Source of the DNA: Candidatus Metaruminococcus caecorum
GTDB lineage: Bacteria > Bacillota > Clostridia > Oscillospirales > Ruminococcaceae
Length of the DNA stretch: 61,190 bases
Assembly (NCBI GenBank): GCA_904420045.1
Contig: CAJFTY010000024.1
Location: 64,524-125,713, forward strand
Reading direction: 5' to 3'
Part shown: positions 52,323 through 61,064 of the stretch, piece after piece
Numbering within the stretch: position 1 is the stretch's first letter
How the letters are laid out: every line of letters starts with the position of its first letter
The notes under the pieces: model-generated
Told to the model about the DNA's origin: nothing
The model's database searches: none
What the model saw: only the letters and a program-made list of their open reading frames with translations
Program-made: the position numbers and the translations under genes

Positions 52323-53243
52323 ATGAATCTGGCGCAGCTGCGGTATATCGTCGAGGTGGAAAAGGCCCGTTCCATTACAAAAGCGGCGAAAAACCTGTTT
52401 ATGGGACAGCCGAACCTGAGCAAATCCATTAAAGAGCTGGAAACAGAAGTGAATTTTTCGATTTTCCGGCGGACGGCCAAAGGGGTGGAGCCCACCGAAA
52501 AGGGCGCGGAATTTTTGGGATACGCTAAAACCATCCTCTCTCAGATGGACGAGCTGGAATCCATGTATAAACCCAGGGCGCAAGCGCCGCTGGAGCTTCG
52601 GATCTGCGCTCCCAGGGCGTCCTATTTGTCCGCGTTGTTTGCAGAGTTTGTCAGCCGGATGCCAAAGCGCCGGGAAATGTCCATCCGGTTTAACGAAACA
52701 AGCTCCATTTCAGCCATTAACATGGTGAGCTCCGGGGAAGCGGATTTGGGCATTATCCGTTATCAGGAACTGTACGAGCCCTATTTTATGGGGCTGATCC
52801 AGGAGCACCGCCTGGACAGTGAGGTGCTGCGGGTGTTCACCCATTTTCTGGTCATGTCCCGGGAGCACCCCTTGGCGGAGTACGGGGAAATTCCCTACCA
52901 CATGCTGGATGGGTACACCGAGATCATCCACGGGGATTTTCAGGTGCCGTCCCTGCCGATGTCGGAGCTGAAAAAATCCGCGGAGTTTTCGGCCGCCTCC
53001 CGCCGGATTTACGTATACGACCGGGGCAGCCAGCTGGATTTGCTGGAGCGGGCGAAAGATACCTTTATGTGGGTTTCCCAGATCCCCCAGGATATGCTGG
53101 ATCAACGGGGACTGGTGCTGCGCCGGTGCGTCCCCCAGGGAAATGTCAACAAGGATGTGCTCATCCGCAACCCCCGCCGCAGCCCGGGAGCGCTGGGGGA
53201 ACAGTTTGTGGATTATTTGAGAAGAGCGATCCCCGCGACCTGA
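52323..53243 (+). CDS. LysR-family transcriptional regulator
   Basis: A 306-aa regulator. The N-terminal winged helix (QLRYIVEVEKARSITKAAKNLFMGQPNLSKSIKELE) and the linker helix are followed by a periplasmic-binding-protein-like effector domain. It is transcribed away from the iron alcohol dehydrogenase, the classic LysR arrangement, so that gene is its likely target. The effector cannot be predicted. A bidirectional terminator follows. Confidence 0.92.
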   Translation: MNLAQLRYIVEVEKARSITKAAKNLFMGQPNLSKSIKELETEVNFSIFRRTAKGVEPTEKGAEFLGYAKTILSQMDELESMYKPRAQAPLELRICAPRASYLSALFAEFVSRMPKRREMSIRFNETSSISAINMVSSGEADLGIIRYQELYEPYFMGLIQEHRLDSEVLRVFTHFLVMSREHPLAEYGEIPYHMLDGYTEIIHGDFQVPSLPMSELKKSAEFSAASRRIYVYDRGSQLDLLERAKDTFMWVSQIPQDMLDQRGLVLRRCVPQGNVNKDVLIRNPRRSPGALGEQFVDYLRRAIPAT

Positions 53244-53267
53244 TCCCAAAAATACAGGAGATATGAA

Positions 53268-53300
53268 AACGCGCCCGCCGGATCATCCAGCGGGCGCGTT
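53268..53300. terminator. Bidirectional terminator between lysR and the DUF2461 gene
   Basis: An 11-bp stem AACGCGCCCGC / GCGGGCGCGTT around 11 nt between convergent genes. Confidence 0.85.
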
Positions 53301-53301
53301 G

Positions 53302-53994
53302 TTACGATTCAGACAAGTCGCGGCGGTAACGTTCCCAGGCTTTCCAAAAGAATTCGTAGACCGGCTTTAACTCGGTAAACCCTTGGGCCAGCACATCCCC
53401 CAGCCGGGGAGAAAACAAAAGGTCAAAATCTTTACTCATATGCATGCAGGAAACGCACCGGCGCTCCAGCCAGTCGGCGTCCTGTGCCGGATAGTCCGCA
53501 TAGCGGGGGCGTTTGTAGGTTTCTCCCACCAGTTGGAACAGGGGGCTTCGGCTTACAACCCGCCGGGCGGTCCGGTAGGATTTGTCCTGGGCGAAAATCA
53601 ACTCTCGCAGGGCCTCCATATATTTGGGTGGAACCGAGTAAAATCCGCAGCCGTACCGGAACCCGGCGGGAGAGATTTCACATACAAAGCCGGGCGGACA
53701 TTCAAATTCGTGCTTGTCCCGGATAAAGACGATCCACATCACGTCCCGGAACAGGGATTTGTCCTTGGAATAGCGGGTGTCCCGGTAAATTCGGGAGATG
53801 CACTTGTTGACCTTGGGCTGGATGACCAGCTGAGGATCGATCTGGAACATGGTGGGACCTAAGCGCTCCACCAGCTCCTGCAAAGGCTCTAAAACAAGCG
53901 TCTGGTACTGGGCTTTGTGCTCCTGGTACCAAGTTTTGCTGTTGTGCAGACGGTTTTCAAACAAAAAGTCCAGGGTCTCACGGCAAATGGGCAT
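53302..53994 (-). CDS. DUF2461 family protein
   Basis: A 230-aa soluble protein. The motif RIYRDTRYSKDKSLFRD near residue 70 and the following FECPPGFVCEISPAGFRYGCGFY are characteristic of DUF2461 (TIGR02453). Function is unknown. ATG at 53994 is preferred because AGGAGG lies 7 nt upstream; another ATG two codons earlier is too close to that site. No clear operon partner. The 295-bp gap upstream (53995-54289) holds only the leader of the divergent reactivase gene and no definite promoter. Confidence 0.8.
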   Translation of the reverse strand: MPICRETLDFLFENRLHNSKTWYQEHKAQYQTLVLEPLQELVERLGPTMFQIDPQLVIQPKVNKCISRIYRDTRYSKDKSLFRDVMWIVFIRDKHEFECPPGFVCEISPAGFRYGCGFYSVPPKYMEALRELIFAQDKSYRTARRVVSRSPLFQLVGETYKRPRYADYPAQDADWLERRCVSCMHMSKDFDLLFSPRLGDVLAQGFTELKPVYEFFWKAWERYRRDLSES

Positions 53995-54289
53995 ACACAT
54001 TCCTCCTGAAGGACAGCCGCAAAGGCGGCTTAAATCAGAATTGCAGGTTTTTCAAAAAAATATCATACCATATTTTGATCAAAACGGAAAGGCAGATGGC
54101 CGGTAAAAGCATTTTGAACAGCCGGCTGCCGCAATCGTTGTCTCAATTGTTCCAGTGGAGTGGAGCAGATGATTTCGCCTTTTGAACGATGGCTATAAAA
54201 AATCCTAATTTTACAAAAATAGTTCCAAACAGAAGGTCTGCGGTCGATTATCATGAAAGAAAACAAAACGTCCAGAAAGCGGGTGGAGT

Positions 54290-56503
54290 ATGGAAACGCC
54301 GTTATGCCGGCAGGAAGTGCCGGTTTCTGTTGACAAAAAGCAGGTGTTTTCGCTGATTCAATGCAATCCGGACAGCCCTGTTTACGAAGAAATTCAGGAG
54401 GCTTATGAGGAGCTCCTGCCAACTGCACTGGAGATGGCGCGTCCGGTGATTCTGATGCGGTTTGGTGAAATGAAGCCGGAAATTGCCACCAAACAGTACC
54501 CGGCGGGAACGCCGGTGCTTTATGTGATTGCGTCGGTGGGAAAAGAGTTGTGTAAGGCCAGCACCTGTTTTTTTGAACAGGGAGACTACGTCAAAGGAAT
54601 GCTGATGGACGCTCTGGCGGACGCCTGCCTGTTCTCGCTGGAAGCGCCGTTAAAGCAACTGCTAAAAGAGGAGTGCAGCAAGCGGAATGTGGGCATCCGG
54701 GCCTATTTGGAAGCGCCGGTGGACGTCGACATGCAGGCGCAGGTGGTAGCATGGGAACAAACCCAGGCGGAACGGTTGGCCGGAATTGGAATCTCCTCGG
54801 GGAAAATGTTGGATCCGGTCAAATCAAGCTGCCGGCTTTATATCCTCACCGAGGATCTGAACATGTGGAAAACCGACCATGACTGTCGCCGCTGTCCCCG
54901 TTTGGACTGTATGTTCCGAAACGTTCTGCCAGTGACGGTTACGATCCAGCGGCCGGGAAAAGAACCGGTGGATATCGACTGCCGGGATGGGGAAACCTTA
55001 CTGGATGCCATGACCCGGAACCGGGTGTTTATAGAATCCCCCTGCGGGGGAACTGGAACCTGTGGCAAGTGCAAGGTTCGGGTGCTCAAAGGGGAGGTTC
55101 GGGAGCATTCGTCCGCACCGGAGCTGTTGTCTGTCCGGGAATATGAAAATGGCGTCCGTTTCGCCTGCCAGACGGTGCCGCTGGAGGACTGCACCCTTCG
55201 CTTGCATGTCCGGGACGGGTATGAAGCGGTGGCCGCCTATGGGGGAGGAGCCGGAGAACCCAAGGAGACGTCCGGGCCTTTGCAGACGGAGGACGGCCTG
55301 GGAATCGCCGTGGATGTCGGTACCACCACGGTGGCGATTCAGCTGTTTGATCTGCGCGCGGGAACCGAGCTTGGCTCCCACACGGCGGCAAACCATCAAA
55401 GCGCTTACGGGGCGGATGTAATCGCACGGATTACCGCTTCTACCCAGGGAAAAGGGGAGGAACTGCGCGCTTTGATCCGGGCCGGTCTGGCTGAGGGAAT
55501 CTGGTCTTTGCTGACAAAGGCCCAGCGCGATCCAAGTGAAGTAAAACGGATGGTTTTGGCCGCCAACACCACCATGGTTCACCTGCTGATGGGATATTCC
55601 TGCGAGACGCTGGGCGTCGCGCCCTTTACGCCAGTCAATCTTGATCGAATTCAGACGGATGGCGCTCAGCTGTTGGGCGATCCGGCGTTTGCAAACTGCC
55701 GGTGCTGGATTTTTCCGGGGATCTCGACCTATGTAGGGGGAGATATTGTATCCGGGCTTTTGTACTGCGGCTTTCATAAGCGGGAAACTCCCGCCTTATT
55801 CATCGACCTGGGAACCAACGGGGAGATCGCCGTCGGCAGTAAAAACCGGATTCTGGTCGCCTCCACGGCGGCAGGCCCTGCCTTTGAAGGCGGGAATATT
55901 TCCCACGGGGTCGGCTGCGTACCCGGTGCGATCTGCCAAATCGCCCTGGAGAATAAGGCGGTCAGCCGGTATAAAACCATTCGGGAAGCGCCTCCCTGCG
56001 GGATCTGCGGCACCGGGGTGATCGAACTTACCGCCGAACTTCTGCGGGAGGGTCTGATAGACGAAACAGGGCTTCTGAACGAGGTGTATTTCGAAAACGG
56101 TTTCCCAGTAGTGCAGGGAACCGAAGGGATGATTACCTTTCGCCAGCAGGACGTTCGGGAGATTCAGCTGGCCAAAGCGGCCGTCCGGGCGGGGATCGAA
56201 ACCCTGCTGGAGGAATATGGGATTTCCCCGGATGAACTGGACGCCGTTTATGTGGCCGGAGGCTTTGGCTACCGGCTGAACATGGAAAAAGCGGTGTTTT
56301 TAGGGCTGCTCCCCCAGTCGCTGCAGGACAAAGTCAAAGCGGTGGGAAACAGCTCCTTGGGCGGAGCGGCAAGGTGTTTATTGGAAGAAAACAATGGAAA
56401 GTGGGCCGAAGAGCTCTGCAAGGTATCTCAGGAGGTTTCTTTATCGGTGAGCCGGACGTTTCAGGAATCGTATATTGAATCCATGCTGTTTGAAAAAAGC
56501 TGA
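54290..56503 (+). CDS. Corrinoid protein reactivase (RACo-like) with fused MetH-activation-like domain
   Basis: A 737-aa multidomain protein. Residues 1-205 resemble the activation domain of B12-dependent methionine synthase (MDALADACLFSLEAP, GISSGKMLDPVKS) and end in CRRCPRLDC. Residues about 210-300 are a plant-type [2Fe-2S] ferredoxin (CGGTGTCGKC at 252-260, fourth Cys near 292). From about 337 an ASKHA ATPase follows, as in RACo and RamA (GIAVDVGTTTVAIQLFD, LFIDLGTNGEIAVG, YVAGGFGYRL). These proteins reduce inactive Co(II) corrinoid back to Co(I) using ATP. Typical RACo proteins lack the first domain. The start codon is weakly supported. A UroD-type methyltransferase follows after 22 nt. 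Confidence 0.88.
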   Translation: METPLCRQEVPVSVDKKQVFSLIQCNPDSPVYEEIQEAYEELLPTALEMARPVILMRFGEMKPEIATKQYPAGTPVLYVIASVGKELCKASTCFFEQGDYVKGMLMDALADACLFSLEAPLKQLLKEECSKRNVGIRAYLEAPVDVDMQAQVVAWEQTQAERLAGIGISSGKMLDPVKSSCRLYILTEDLNMWKTDHDCRRCPRLDCMFRNVLPVTVTIQRPGKEPVDIDCRDGETLLDAMTRNRVFIESPCGGTGTCGKCKVRVLKGEVREHSSAPELLSVREYENGVRFACQTVPLEDCTLRLHVRDGYEAVAAYGGGAGEPKETSGPLQTEDGLGIAVDVGTTTVAIQLFDLRAGTELGSHTAANHQSAYGADVIARITASTQGKGEELRALIRAGLAEGIWSLLTKAQRDPSEVKRMVLAANTTMVHLLMGYSCETLGVAPFTPVNLDRIQTDGAQLLGDPAFANCRCWIFPGISTYVGGDIVSGLLYCGFHKRETPALFIDLGTNGEIAVGSKNRILVASTAAGPAFEGGNISHGVGCVPGAICQIALENKAVSRYKTIREAPPCGICGTGVIELTAELLREGLIDETGLLNEVYFENGFPVVQGTEGMITFRQQDVREIQLAKAAVRAGIETLLEEYGISPDELDAVYVAGGFGYRLNMEKAVFLGLLPQSLQDKVKAVGNSSLGGAARCLLEENNGKWAEELCKVSQEVSLSVSRTFQESYIESMLFEKS

Positions 56504-56525
56504 TTAGACTTGGAGGTAATTTGCA

Positions 56526-57521
56526 ATGACCAATCGAGAGCGCTTTATAGCGGTGTTAAACGGAGAAAAGCCGGACCGTCTGCCTGTGGTGGAATGGGCC
56601 AGCTGGTGGGATCAGACGGTGAATAAGTGGATGGAACAGGGCATGCCCCAGCCGGAAGGGGACGACCCCATCCAGCGGTTTTACGGGCTTGATCCCCTGC
56701 GCCAGATCTGGATTTCTCCCCGGGCGGGAAGCTGCCCGCAGCCCAAAGGCCACGGAGCCGCCCTGATGACGGATGAGGCGGATTATGAAGCATTAAAGCC
56801 CCATCTGTATCCGGAGGAGTCGATCCAGCAGGCAGTGAATATAGCCAAAGCCTGGCAGGAGGGCCATGAAAGAGGGGACTACGCCCAGTGGCTGACCATT
56901 GAAGGATTTTTCTGGTTCCCCCGGACCCTGTTTGGGATTGAAGACCATCTTTACTCCTTCTATGATTATCCCGAGCTGCTGCACCAGATCAACGAAGACG
57001 TCGCCCAGTATCATCTGAAATGCCTGGAGGCGCTCCTCCCGGTTTTCCGTCCTGAGTTCATGACCTTTGCGGAGGATATGTCCTACAACCTGGGGCCGAT
57101 GCTTTCCAAAGAATGCTACGACGAGTTTATGCTCCCGTATTACAAAAAGGTGATCCCTCTGCTGAAGGAATATGGGGTCAAGGTTTTAATCGACACTGAC
57201 GGAAACGTGGAGCCTCTGATCCCCTGGTTTAAAGAAGCGGGAATCGAGGGGGTGTTGCCCCTGGAGCGCCAGGCGGGGGTGGACGTCAACCGGATCCGGG
57301 AAAATCACCCCGATTGGATCATGGTCGGCGGCTACAACAAGCTGATTATGCACAAAGGCGAGGAGGCCATGCGGGAGGAATTTGAACGGATTCTGCCCGC
57401 CATGAAAAGCGGCCGGTATGTTCCCTCGGTGGATCACCAGACGCCTCCCGACGTAACGATGGAAAATTATAAGATCTACGTGAAGCTGTTAAAGGAATAT
57501 GCTCAAAAAGCTGCAGAATAG
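56526..57521 (+). CDS. UroD-superfamily methyltransferase, variant without the HxC zinc motif
   Basis: A 331-aa protein of the uroporphyrinogen decarboxylase/cobamide methyltransferase superfamily: a TIM barrel starting TNRERFIAVLNGEKPDRLPVVEW. At the place where MtaA/MtbA-like enzymes carry HxCGN it reads DTDGN, and where they have a later zinc Cys it reads SVDHQTPPD. It thus probably handles methyl groups by a different metal set or acts as the substrate-specific methyltransferase. True heme-pathway UroD is unlikely given the corrinoid neighbours. GGAGG precedes the ATG and the gene is co-transcribed with the reactivase. Confidence 0.82.
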   Translation: MTNRERFIAVLNGEKPDRLPVVEWASWWDQTVNKWMEQGMPQPEGDDPIQRFYGLDPLRQIWISPRAGSCPQPKGHGAALMTDEADYEALKPHLYPEESIQQAVNIAKAWQEGHERGDYAQWLTIEGFFWFPRTLFGIEDHLYSFYDYPELLHQINEDVAQYHLKCLEALLPVFRPEFMTFAEDMSYNLGPMLSKECYDEFMLPYYKKVIPLLKEYGVKVLIDTDGNVEPLIPWFKEAGIEGVLPLERQAGVDVNRIRENHPDWIMVGGYNKLIMHKGEEAMREEFERILPAMKSGRYVPSVDHQTPPDVTMENYKIYVKLLKEYAQKAAE

Positions 57522-57534
57522 ACAAGCAATCCAT

Positions 57535-57575
57535 GTAAAAACGCCGTTTGCAAATCTTGCAAACGGCGTTTTTAC
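57535..57575 (+). terminator. Strong terminator of the reactivase operon
   Basis: Perfect 19-bp arms GTAAAAACGCCGTTTGCAA / TTGCAAACGGCGTTTTTAC with a 3-nt loop. Confidence 0.93.
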
Positions 57576-57587
57576 AACGGTATAGAA

Positions 57588-57616
57588 CCAAGCCTTCGGA
57601 AAAACCGGAGGCTTGG
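57588..57616 (-). terminator. Hairpin after the second UroD-like gene
   Basis: CCAAGCCTTCGG / CCGGAGGCTTGG with an AAAAA loop and one wobble pair. It lies past the stop of the minus-strand methyltransferase gene. Confidence 0.7.
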
Positions 57617-57643
57617 CTGCTTCATACACAAACCCAAGGTGAT

Positions 57644-58654
57644 TTAACCTTGATAAAATTCCCGGACGGTATTGAAAAAAGCGTCGATATTTTCCAGCGG
57701 GGAATCCGGCGGGATGTCGCAGCCGCTGGAGGGGACAAAGTTTGGAAAGCAAGCGCAGTCTTGCATCAGACGAAGCGTTTCCTGTCGGACGGTTTGGGGA
57801 TCTGCGCTTTTTAAGACTCCAGCCGGGTCCAGGTTGCCGATTACCATGCAGGAGGAGGGAAGAACCTGCAAAGCGTCCTTTAAGGGGATGGCGTTGCCCA
57901 GGCTGTAGGCTCTGGCGTGAACGTCTGCGAGATTGGAAAGCAGGGGAATCACATTCCCGCAGTTGTGGTAGATCACCAGGAAGGAGTCGTCGTCCACCGC
58001 TTCAATCAGTTTCTGCACATAGGGGGTGGAAAATTCATCGATCAGAGCGGGGGAAAGCAGCCCTGCCGCAGGCTCTGCAATCACGACGCCGTTTGCTCCG
58101 GCCCGTTTGAGTTCTTGGGCGTACTGGAGCAAAAAGTCGGTGGCTTTTTGCAGGACGGTTTCCACCATTTCCGGTTCTTCATAACAGCTAATCATGATGT
58201 CGGTCATCCCAATCAGCCGCCCGGCCAGGGAATACGGGCCGATCATCCCGGCGAACACCGGGCGGTCGGTGATCTGCTGGGCGGCTTTGCGGATCCCCTC
58301 CACACACTGGCCGGTCCGGCCTGCGCCCACCGGGGGAACCATTAGGGCATCGGCCTGCTCCTCCGAGGTGATCAGGGGATCGTGAATGGTGGGAACTTCA
58401 TGGTCGGAGTAATGCACGTTACAACCAAACGCTTCCGCCTCCACCGATAAGTCCATCAGGCTCACCGAAATTGCGGCGTCAAACCGGTTGGCTACGGCGG
58501 TTAAACACGCCGCCATTAAATCGCTGTCTTTTACCAGCTCCCGCACGGTTGTTCCAGTAAGCTGGATTCCGGGGAACGAAAGGATGGGCATGGGCTTTTT
58601 TACCGGGCTTTTTAAGAGATCCTCCATCCACTGGGTCATATTGCGCTTCGTCAT
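57644..58654 (-). CDS. UroD-superfamily cobamide methyltransferase with HxC...C zinc motif
   Basis: A 336-aa MtaA/MtbA-like protein. The zinc-binding pattern is intact: HNCGN and, later, SSGCDIPPD. In methylcobamide:coenzyme M methyltransferases these residues activate the thiol acceptor. Here the acceptor is unknown; in non-methanogens it could be another thiol, or the enzyme could act with a folate-linked partner. ATG at 58654 has AAAGGA 9 nt upstream; an open frame extends further but lacks a ribosome site. It lies between the two arms of the corrinoid cassette and is read towards the reactivase operon. Confidence 0.85.
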   Translation of the reverse strand: MTKRNMTQWMEDLLKSPVKKPMPILSFPGIQLTGTTVRELVKDSDLMAACLTAVANRFDAAISVSLMDLSVEAEAFGCNVHYSDHEVPTIHDPLITSEEQADALMVPPVGAGRTGQCVEGIRKAAQQITDRPVFAGMIGPYSLAGRLIGMTDIMISCYEEPEMVETVLQKATDFLLQYAQELKRAGANGVVIAEPAAGLLSPALIDEFSTPYVQKLIEAVDDDSFLVIYHNCGNVIPLLSNLADVHARAYSLGNAIPLKDALQVLPSSCMVIGNLDPAGVLKSADPQTVRQETLRLMQDCACFPNFVPSSGCDIPPDSPLENIDAFFNTVREFYQG

Positions 58655-58851
58655 AACGGTCATTCCTTTCTGTGGGTTTTGGCCGGCTTTGCAGAATCCC
58701 CGCCGCCTTTGGCGGGAAAAAAGGCGCAAAACTCCACCTATCAGAAAACATATAGGAACCAAACGTTCCTTTTGTCGTTGTTTTCTCCAGTATATCGGAA
58801 TTCCACAGGCGTTTTTGGAGGATTCTATTGAAAAAAGGGAATCATTTTGGG

Positions 58852-60102
58852 TCAGCGGTATTGCTTGGGGGTAAAACCGGTGTATTTTTTAAACACCTTG
58901 GAGAAATAGCTTTGATCCTCAAACCCCACGGAAATGGCAATGTCCAGAATAGGATAATCGGTGTTGGAGAGCAGCCGTTTGCTTTCTTCAATCCGGATCA
59001 TGTTGAGGTATTCCTTAAACGAAGACCCGCAGGACTGCTTGAACAAGGTGGAAAAATAGGCGGGGTTAAGCCCTACATGGCCGGCCGTCTCTTCCAGGGT
59101 CACCGGGTTCATATAATTGCGGGAAAGATAAAGAATGGCTTTTTTCATCAGCTCGCTGTGCCGGGTGGGAACGTAGTTAAACATGCTCTCGGTAAAAGCG
59201 TCCAGGCTTTCCTGCAGCTTGTAGCAAAGATCGTCCAAGGTGCTCACCGAAGGGATCGCTTTTAAAAACTGGTTGTTGATCTTTAAAATATTGTCCGTGG
59301 CGGCTCCGCCCTCAATCGCTGCCCGGGACAGCAGGGAGCAAAGCTCGATGGCCCGGTATTTAATGGTCTCCAGGCTGTTCCCCTGAGAGAAGAACACATA
59401 TCCCAGCAGGTCGTTTAACACCGCTTTGGCCTCGGAAATATTGCCGATCTTAATTTTGGTGATCAGCTCCTTTTCCATGTCGTAAGGATAATCCTCGCGG
59501 CGGTCTTCCCCGCAGGTTTTATACATCTGAATGGATTCGTTGATCTTGGCCTGTTGATGAAATTTTTCTTGGTTGATAATAAAATGCTGGCGGCTGTCGG
59601 TGATTAGGCTGGAGAACAGATAATACAGCAGCCGGCTGATCTGGGTCACCTTGGGCGGAGGGACAATGGGGATGTCCGACGTGTTCTCATACAGCTCAAG
59701 CAGATCTTGCGAGGAGAGGCGATAGCGCTTTTCCAGATCTAAAATCAGCAGGTGGTCTGGTTCTTCCATCAAAAAAGGACCCACCAAAACCGAGCCCAAA
59801 AAGGCGTTTTTATTCACCAGCGGAAATACAATGTGATTGAGCCCCGCATGACAGGAAAAAATATAGGTTTCCCCTAATGTATAGGCCTGATGGGCCGCCT
59901 TGGTATGGAGCTTTTCACAGGTGTCGTCCGCCGGTAAATGCTTTTCAAATTGATGGCAGAACGTACTGGACGGCCCAAAGGCGGACAGCGAAATCCCCTG
60001 GTGGTCGATCACCTGGATGGGCAGGCCGAGACAGGAGTAAAAAGCTTCCAGCAGTTCGTCTAGCTTTTCTTTTTTGATAAACGAATAAAGATCAGTGTCC
60101 AT
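58852..60102 (-). CDS. AraC-family regulator with N-terminal PocR sensor domain
   Basis: A 416-aa protein. Residues about 10-170 form a PocR-type ligand-binding domain (LPIQVIDHQGISLSAFG, FCHQFEK, CHAGLNHIVFPLV), with conserved Cys/His that may hold a metal or ligand. The C-terminal about 100 residues are an AraC double helix-turn-helix (VTLEETAGHVGLNPAYFSTLFKQ and ILDIAISVGFEDQSYFSKVFKKYTGFTPKQYR). PocR controls B12-dependent propanediol use in Salmonella. Similar proteins sit beside corrinoid methyltransferase genes in Clostridia. It is divergent from the corrinoid protein gene and is its probable activator. GAGAAGGA precedes the ATG. Confidence 0.9.
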   Translation of the reverse strand: MDTDLYSFIKKEKLDELLEAFYSCLGLPIQVIDHQGISLSAFGPSSTFCHQFEKHLPADDTCEKLHTKAAHQAYTLGETYIFSCHAGLNHIVFPLVNKNAFLGSVLVGPFLMEEPDHLLILDLEKRYRLSSQDLLELYENTSDIPIVPPPKVTQISRLLYYLFSSLITDSRQHFIINQEKFHQQAKINESIQMYKTCGEDRREDYPYDMEKELITKIKIGNISEAKAVLNDLLGYVFFSQGNSLETIKYRAIELCSLLSRAAIEGGAATDNILKINNQFLKAIPSVSTLDDLCYKLQESLDAFTESMFNYVPTRHSELMKKAILYLSRNYMNPVTLEETAGHVGLNPAYFSTLFKQSCGSSFKEYLNMIRIEESKRLLSNTDYPILDIAISVGFEDQSYFSKVFKKYTGFTPKQYR

Positions 60103-60196
60103 CGGGCAAATCCTTCTCTCAACTGAAAAAAATCATGATTTTCTAAAAAAATTCCAAAAAATGAATCTATAAAATGTCATAATGAAAATATAACAC

Positions 60197-60210
60197 AACC
60201 GATTTCGGTT
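60197..60210. promoter_or_regulatory. Palindrome in the divergent control region of the corrinoid gene
   Basis: AACCGA-TT-TCGGTT, perfect 6-bp arms, 35 nt before the corrinoid protein start. No confident -35/-10 pair was found in the AT-rich interval 60103-60244, which fits activator dependence. Confidence 0.45.
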
Positions 60211-60244
60211 GACAATAGAAAACAAAGAGCGGGAGGCGCTTTTC

Positions 60245-60889
60245 ATGGCAACCATTCAGGAAATTTCCGAGTTTTTGCAAAAAGGCCGTGCAAAAAATGT
60301 AAAGGCTTTGGTTGAGCAGGCTTTGGAAGAGGGCTGCGATCCGAAAGAAATTTTAAACGAAGGGCTTTTGGCCGGCATGATGGTGATTGGTGAAAAGTTT
60401 AAAAATAACGAGGTATTTGTGCCGGAGGTCTTAGTAGCAGCCCGGGCCATGAATGCCGGCATTACCGTATTGGAGCCGAAACTGGCGGAGATCGGCAATG
60501 AGCCTGTAGGCCGTGCAGTGATCGGGACGGTAAAGGGCGATCTGCACGACATCGGCAAAAACCTGGTCGCCATGATGCTTAAGGGCGCGGGCTTTGAGGT
60601 TCATGATCTGGGTGTGGACGTGGACGCGGATACCTTTATCCAGCAGGCGGAAGAAACCCATGCGGACTTAATCTGCATGTCCGCGCTTTTGACGACCACC
60701 ATGCCCAACATGAAGGATGTGATTGACGACTTGAACAGCAAGGGGCTGCGGGACAAATATATCGTTATGATCGGAGGAGCGCCGATCAACGATGCATTTG
60801 CCAAGCAGATCGGCGCGGATTATTATACGCCGGACGCCGCCACCTGCGCGGAAGTGGCCAGAAAAGCCGTTCTGGACCGGGCTTCGTAA
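60245..60889 (+). CDS. Corrinoid (methyl-carrier) protein
   Basis: A 214-aa protein with the N-terminal helical cap (about 1-85) and the C-terminal B12-binding Rossmann domain. The lower-ligand motif is GDLHDIGKNLV with His101, and the cofactor-tail contacts are MSALLTTTM and MIGGAPIN. It carries the methyl group between methyltransferases. ATG 60245 has GGGAGG 8 nt upstream. It is monocistronic, ended by a very strong terminator, so the dedicated substrate methyltransferase is not in the same transcript. It should be reactivated by the RACo-like protein of this cassette. Confidence 0.95.
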   Translation: MATIQEISEFLQKGRAKNVKALVEQALEEGCDPKEILNEGLLAGMMVIGEKFKNNEVFVPEVLVAARAMNAGITVLEPKLAEIGNEPVGRAVIGTVKGDLHDIGKNLVAMMLKGAGFEVHDLGVDVDADTFIQQAEETHADLICMSALLTTTMPNMKDVIDDLNSKGLRDKYIVMIGGAPINDAFAKQIGADYYTPDAATCAEVARKAVLDRAS

Positions 60890-60954
60890 AATCTGGTTTT
60901 CAATAGCGCAGGGCATTGTTCGGGCCATGGTTTCCGGAAACGTCAGTGCGCTTA

Positions 60955-61004
60955 AAAACGGACAAGGGGACGCTTCACGAAGGAAGCGTCCCCTTGTCCG
61001 TTTT
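60955..61004 (+). terminator. Strong terminator after the corrinoid gene
   Basis: Perfect 21-bp arms (60955-60975 and 60984-61004, core GGACAAGGGGACGC) with an 8-nt loop, then ATTTTT. Confidence 0.95.
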
Positions 61005-61048
61005 ATTTTTAAATTTCCTCTTAAGATTTGGGCCTGTGCAAGGAAAAC

Positions 61049-61064
61049 CGCTGTTGAAACAGCG
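61049..61064 (-). terminator. Small terminator of the gene at the window edge
   Basis: CGCTGTT-TC-AACAGCG on the minus strand followed by GTTTTCC, directly after the stop codon at 61065-61067. Confidence 0.6.

Noticed and set aside
56526-57521. Heme-pathway uroporphyrinogen decarboxylase
   Set aside because: No other tetrapyrrole gene is present, and the gene is 22 nt behind a corrinoid reactivase in a methyltransferase cassette.
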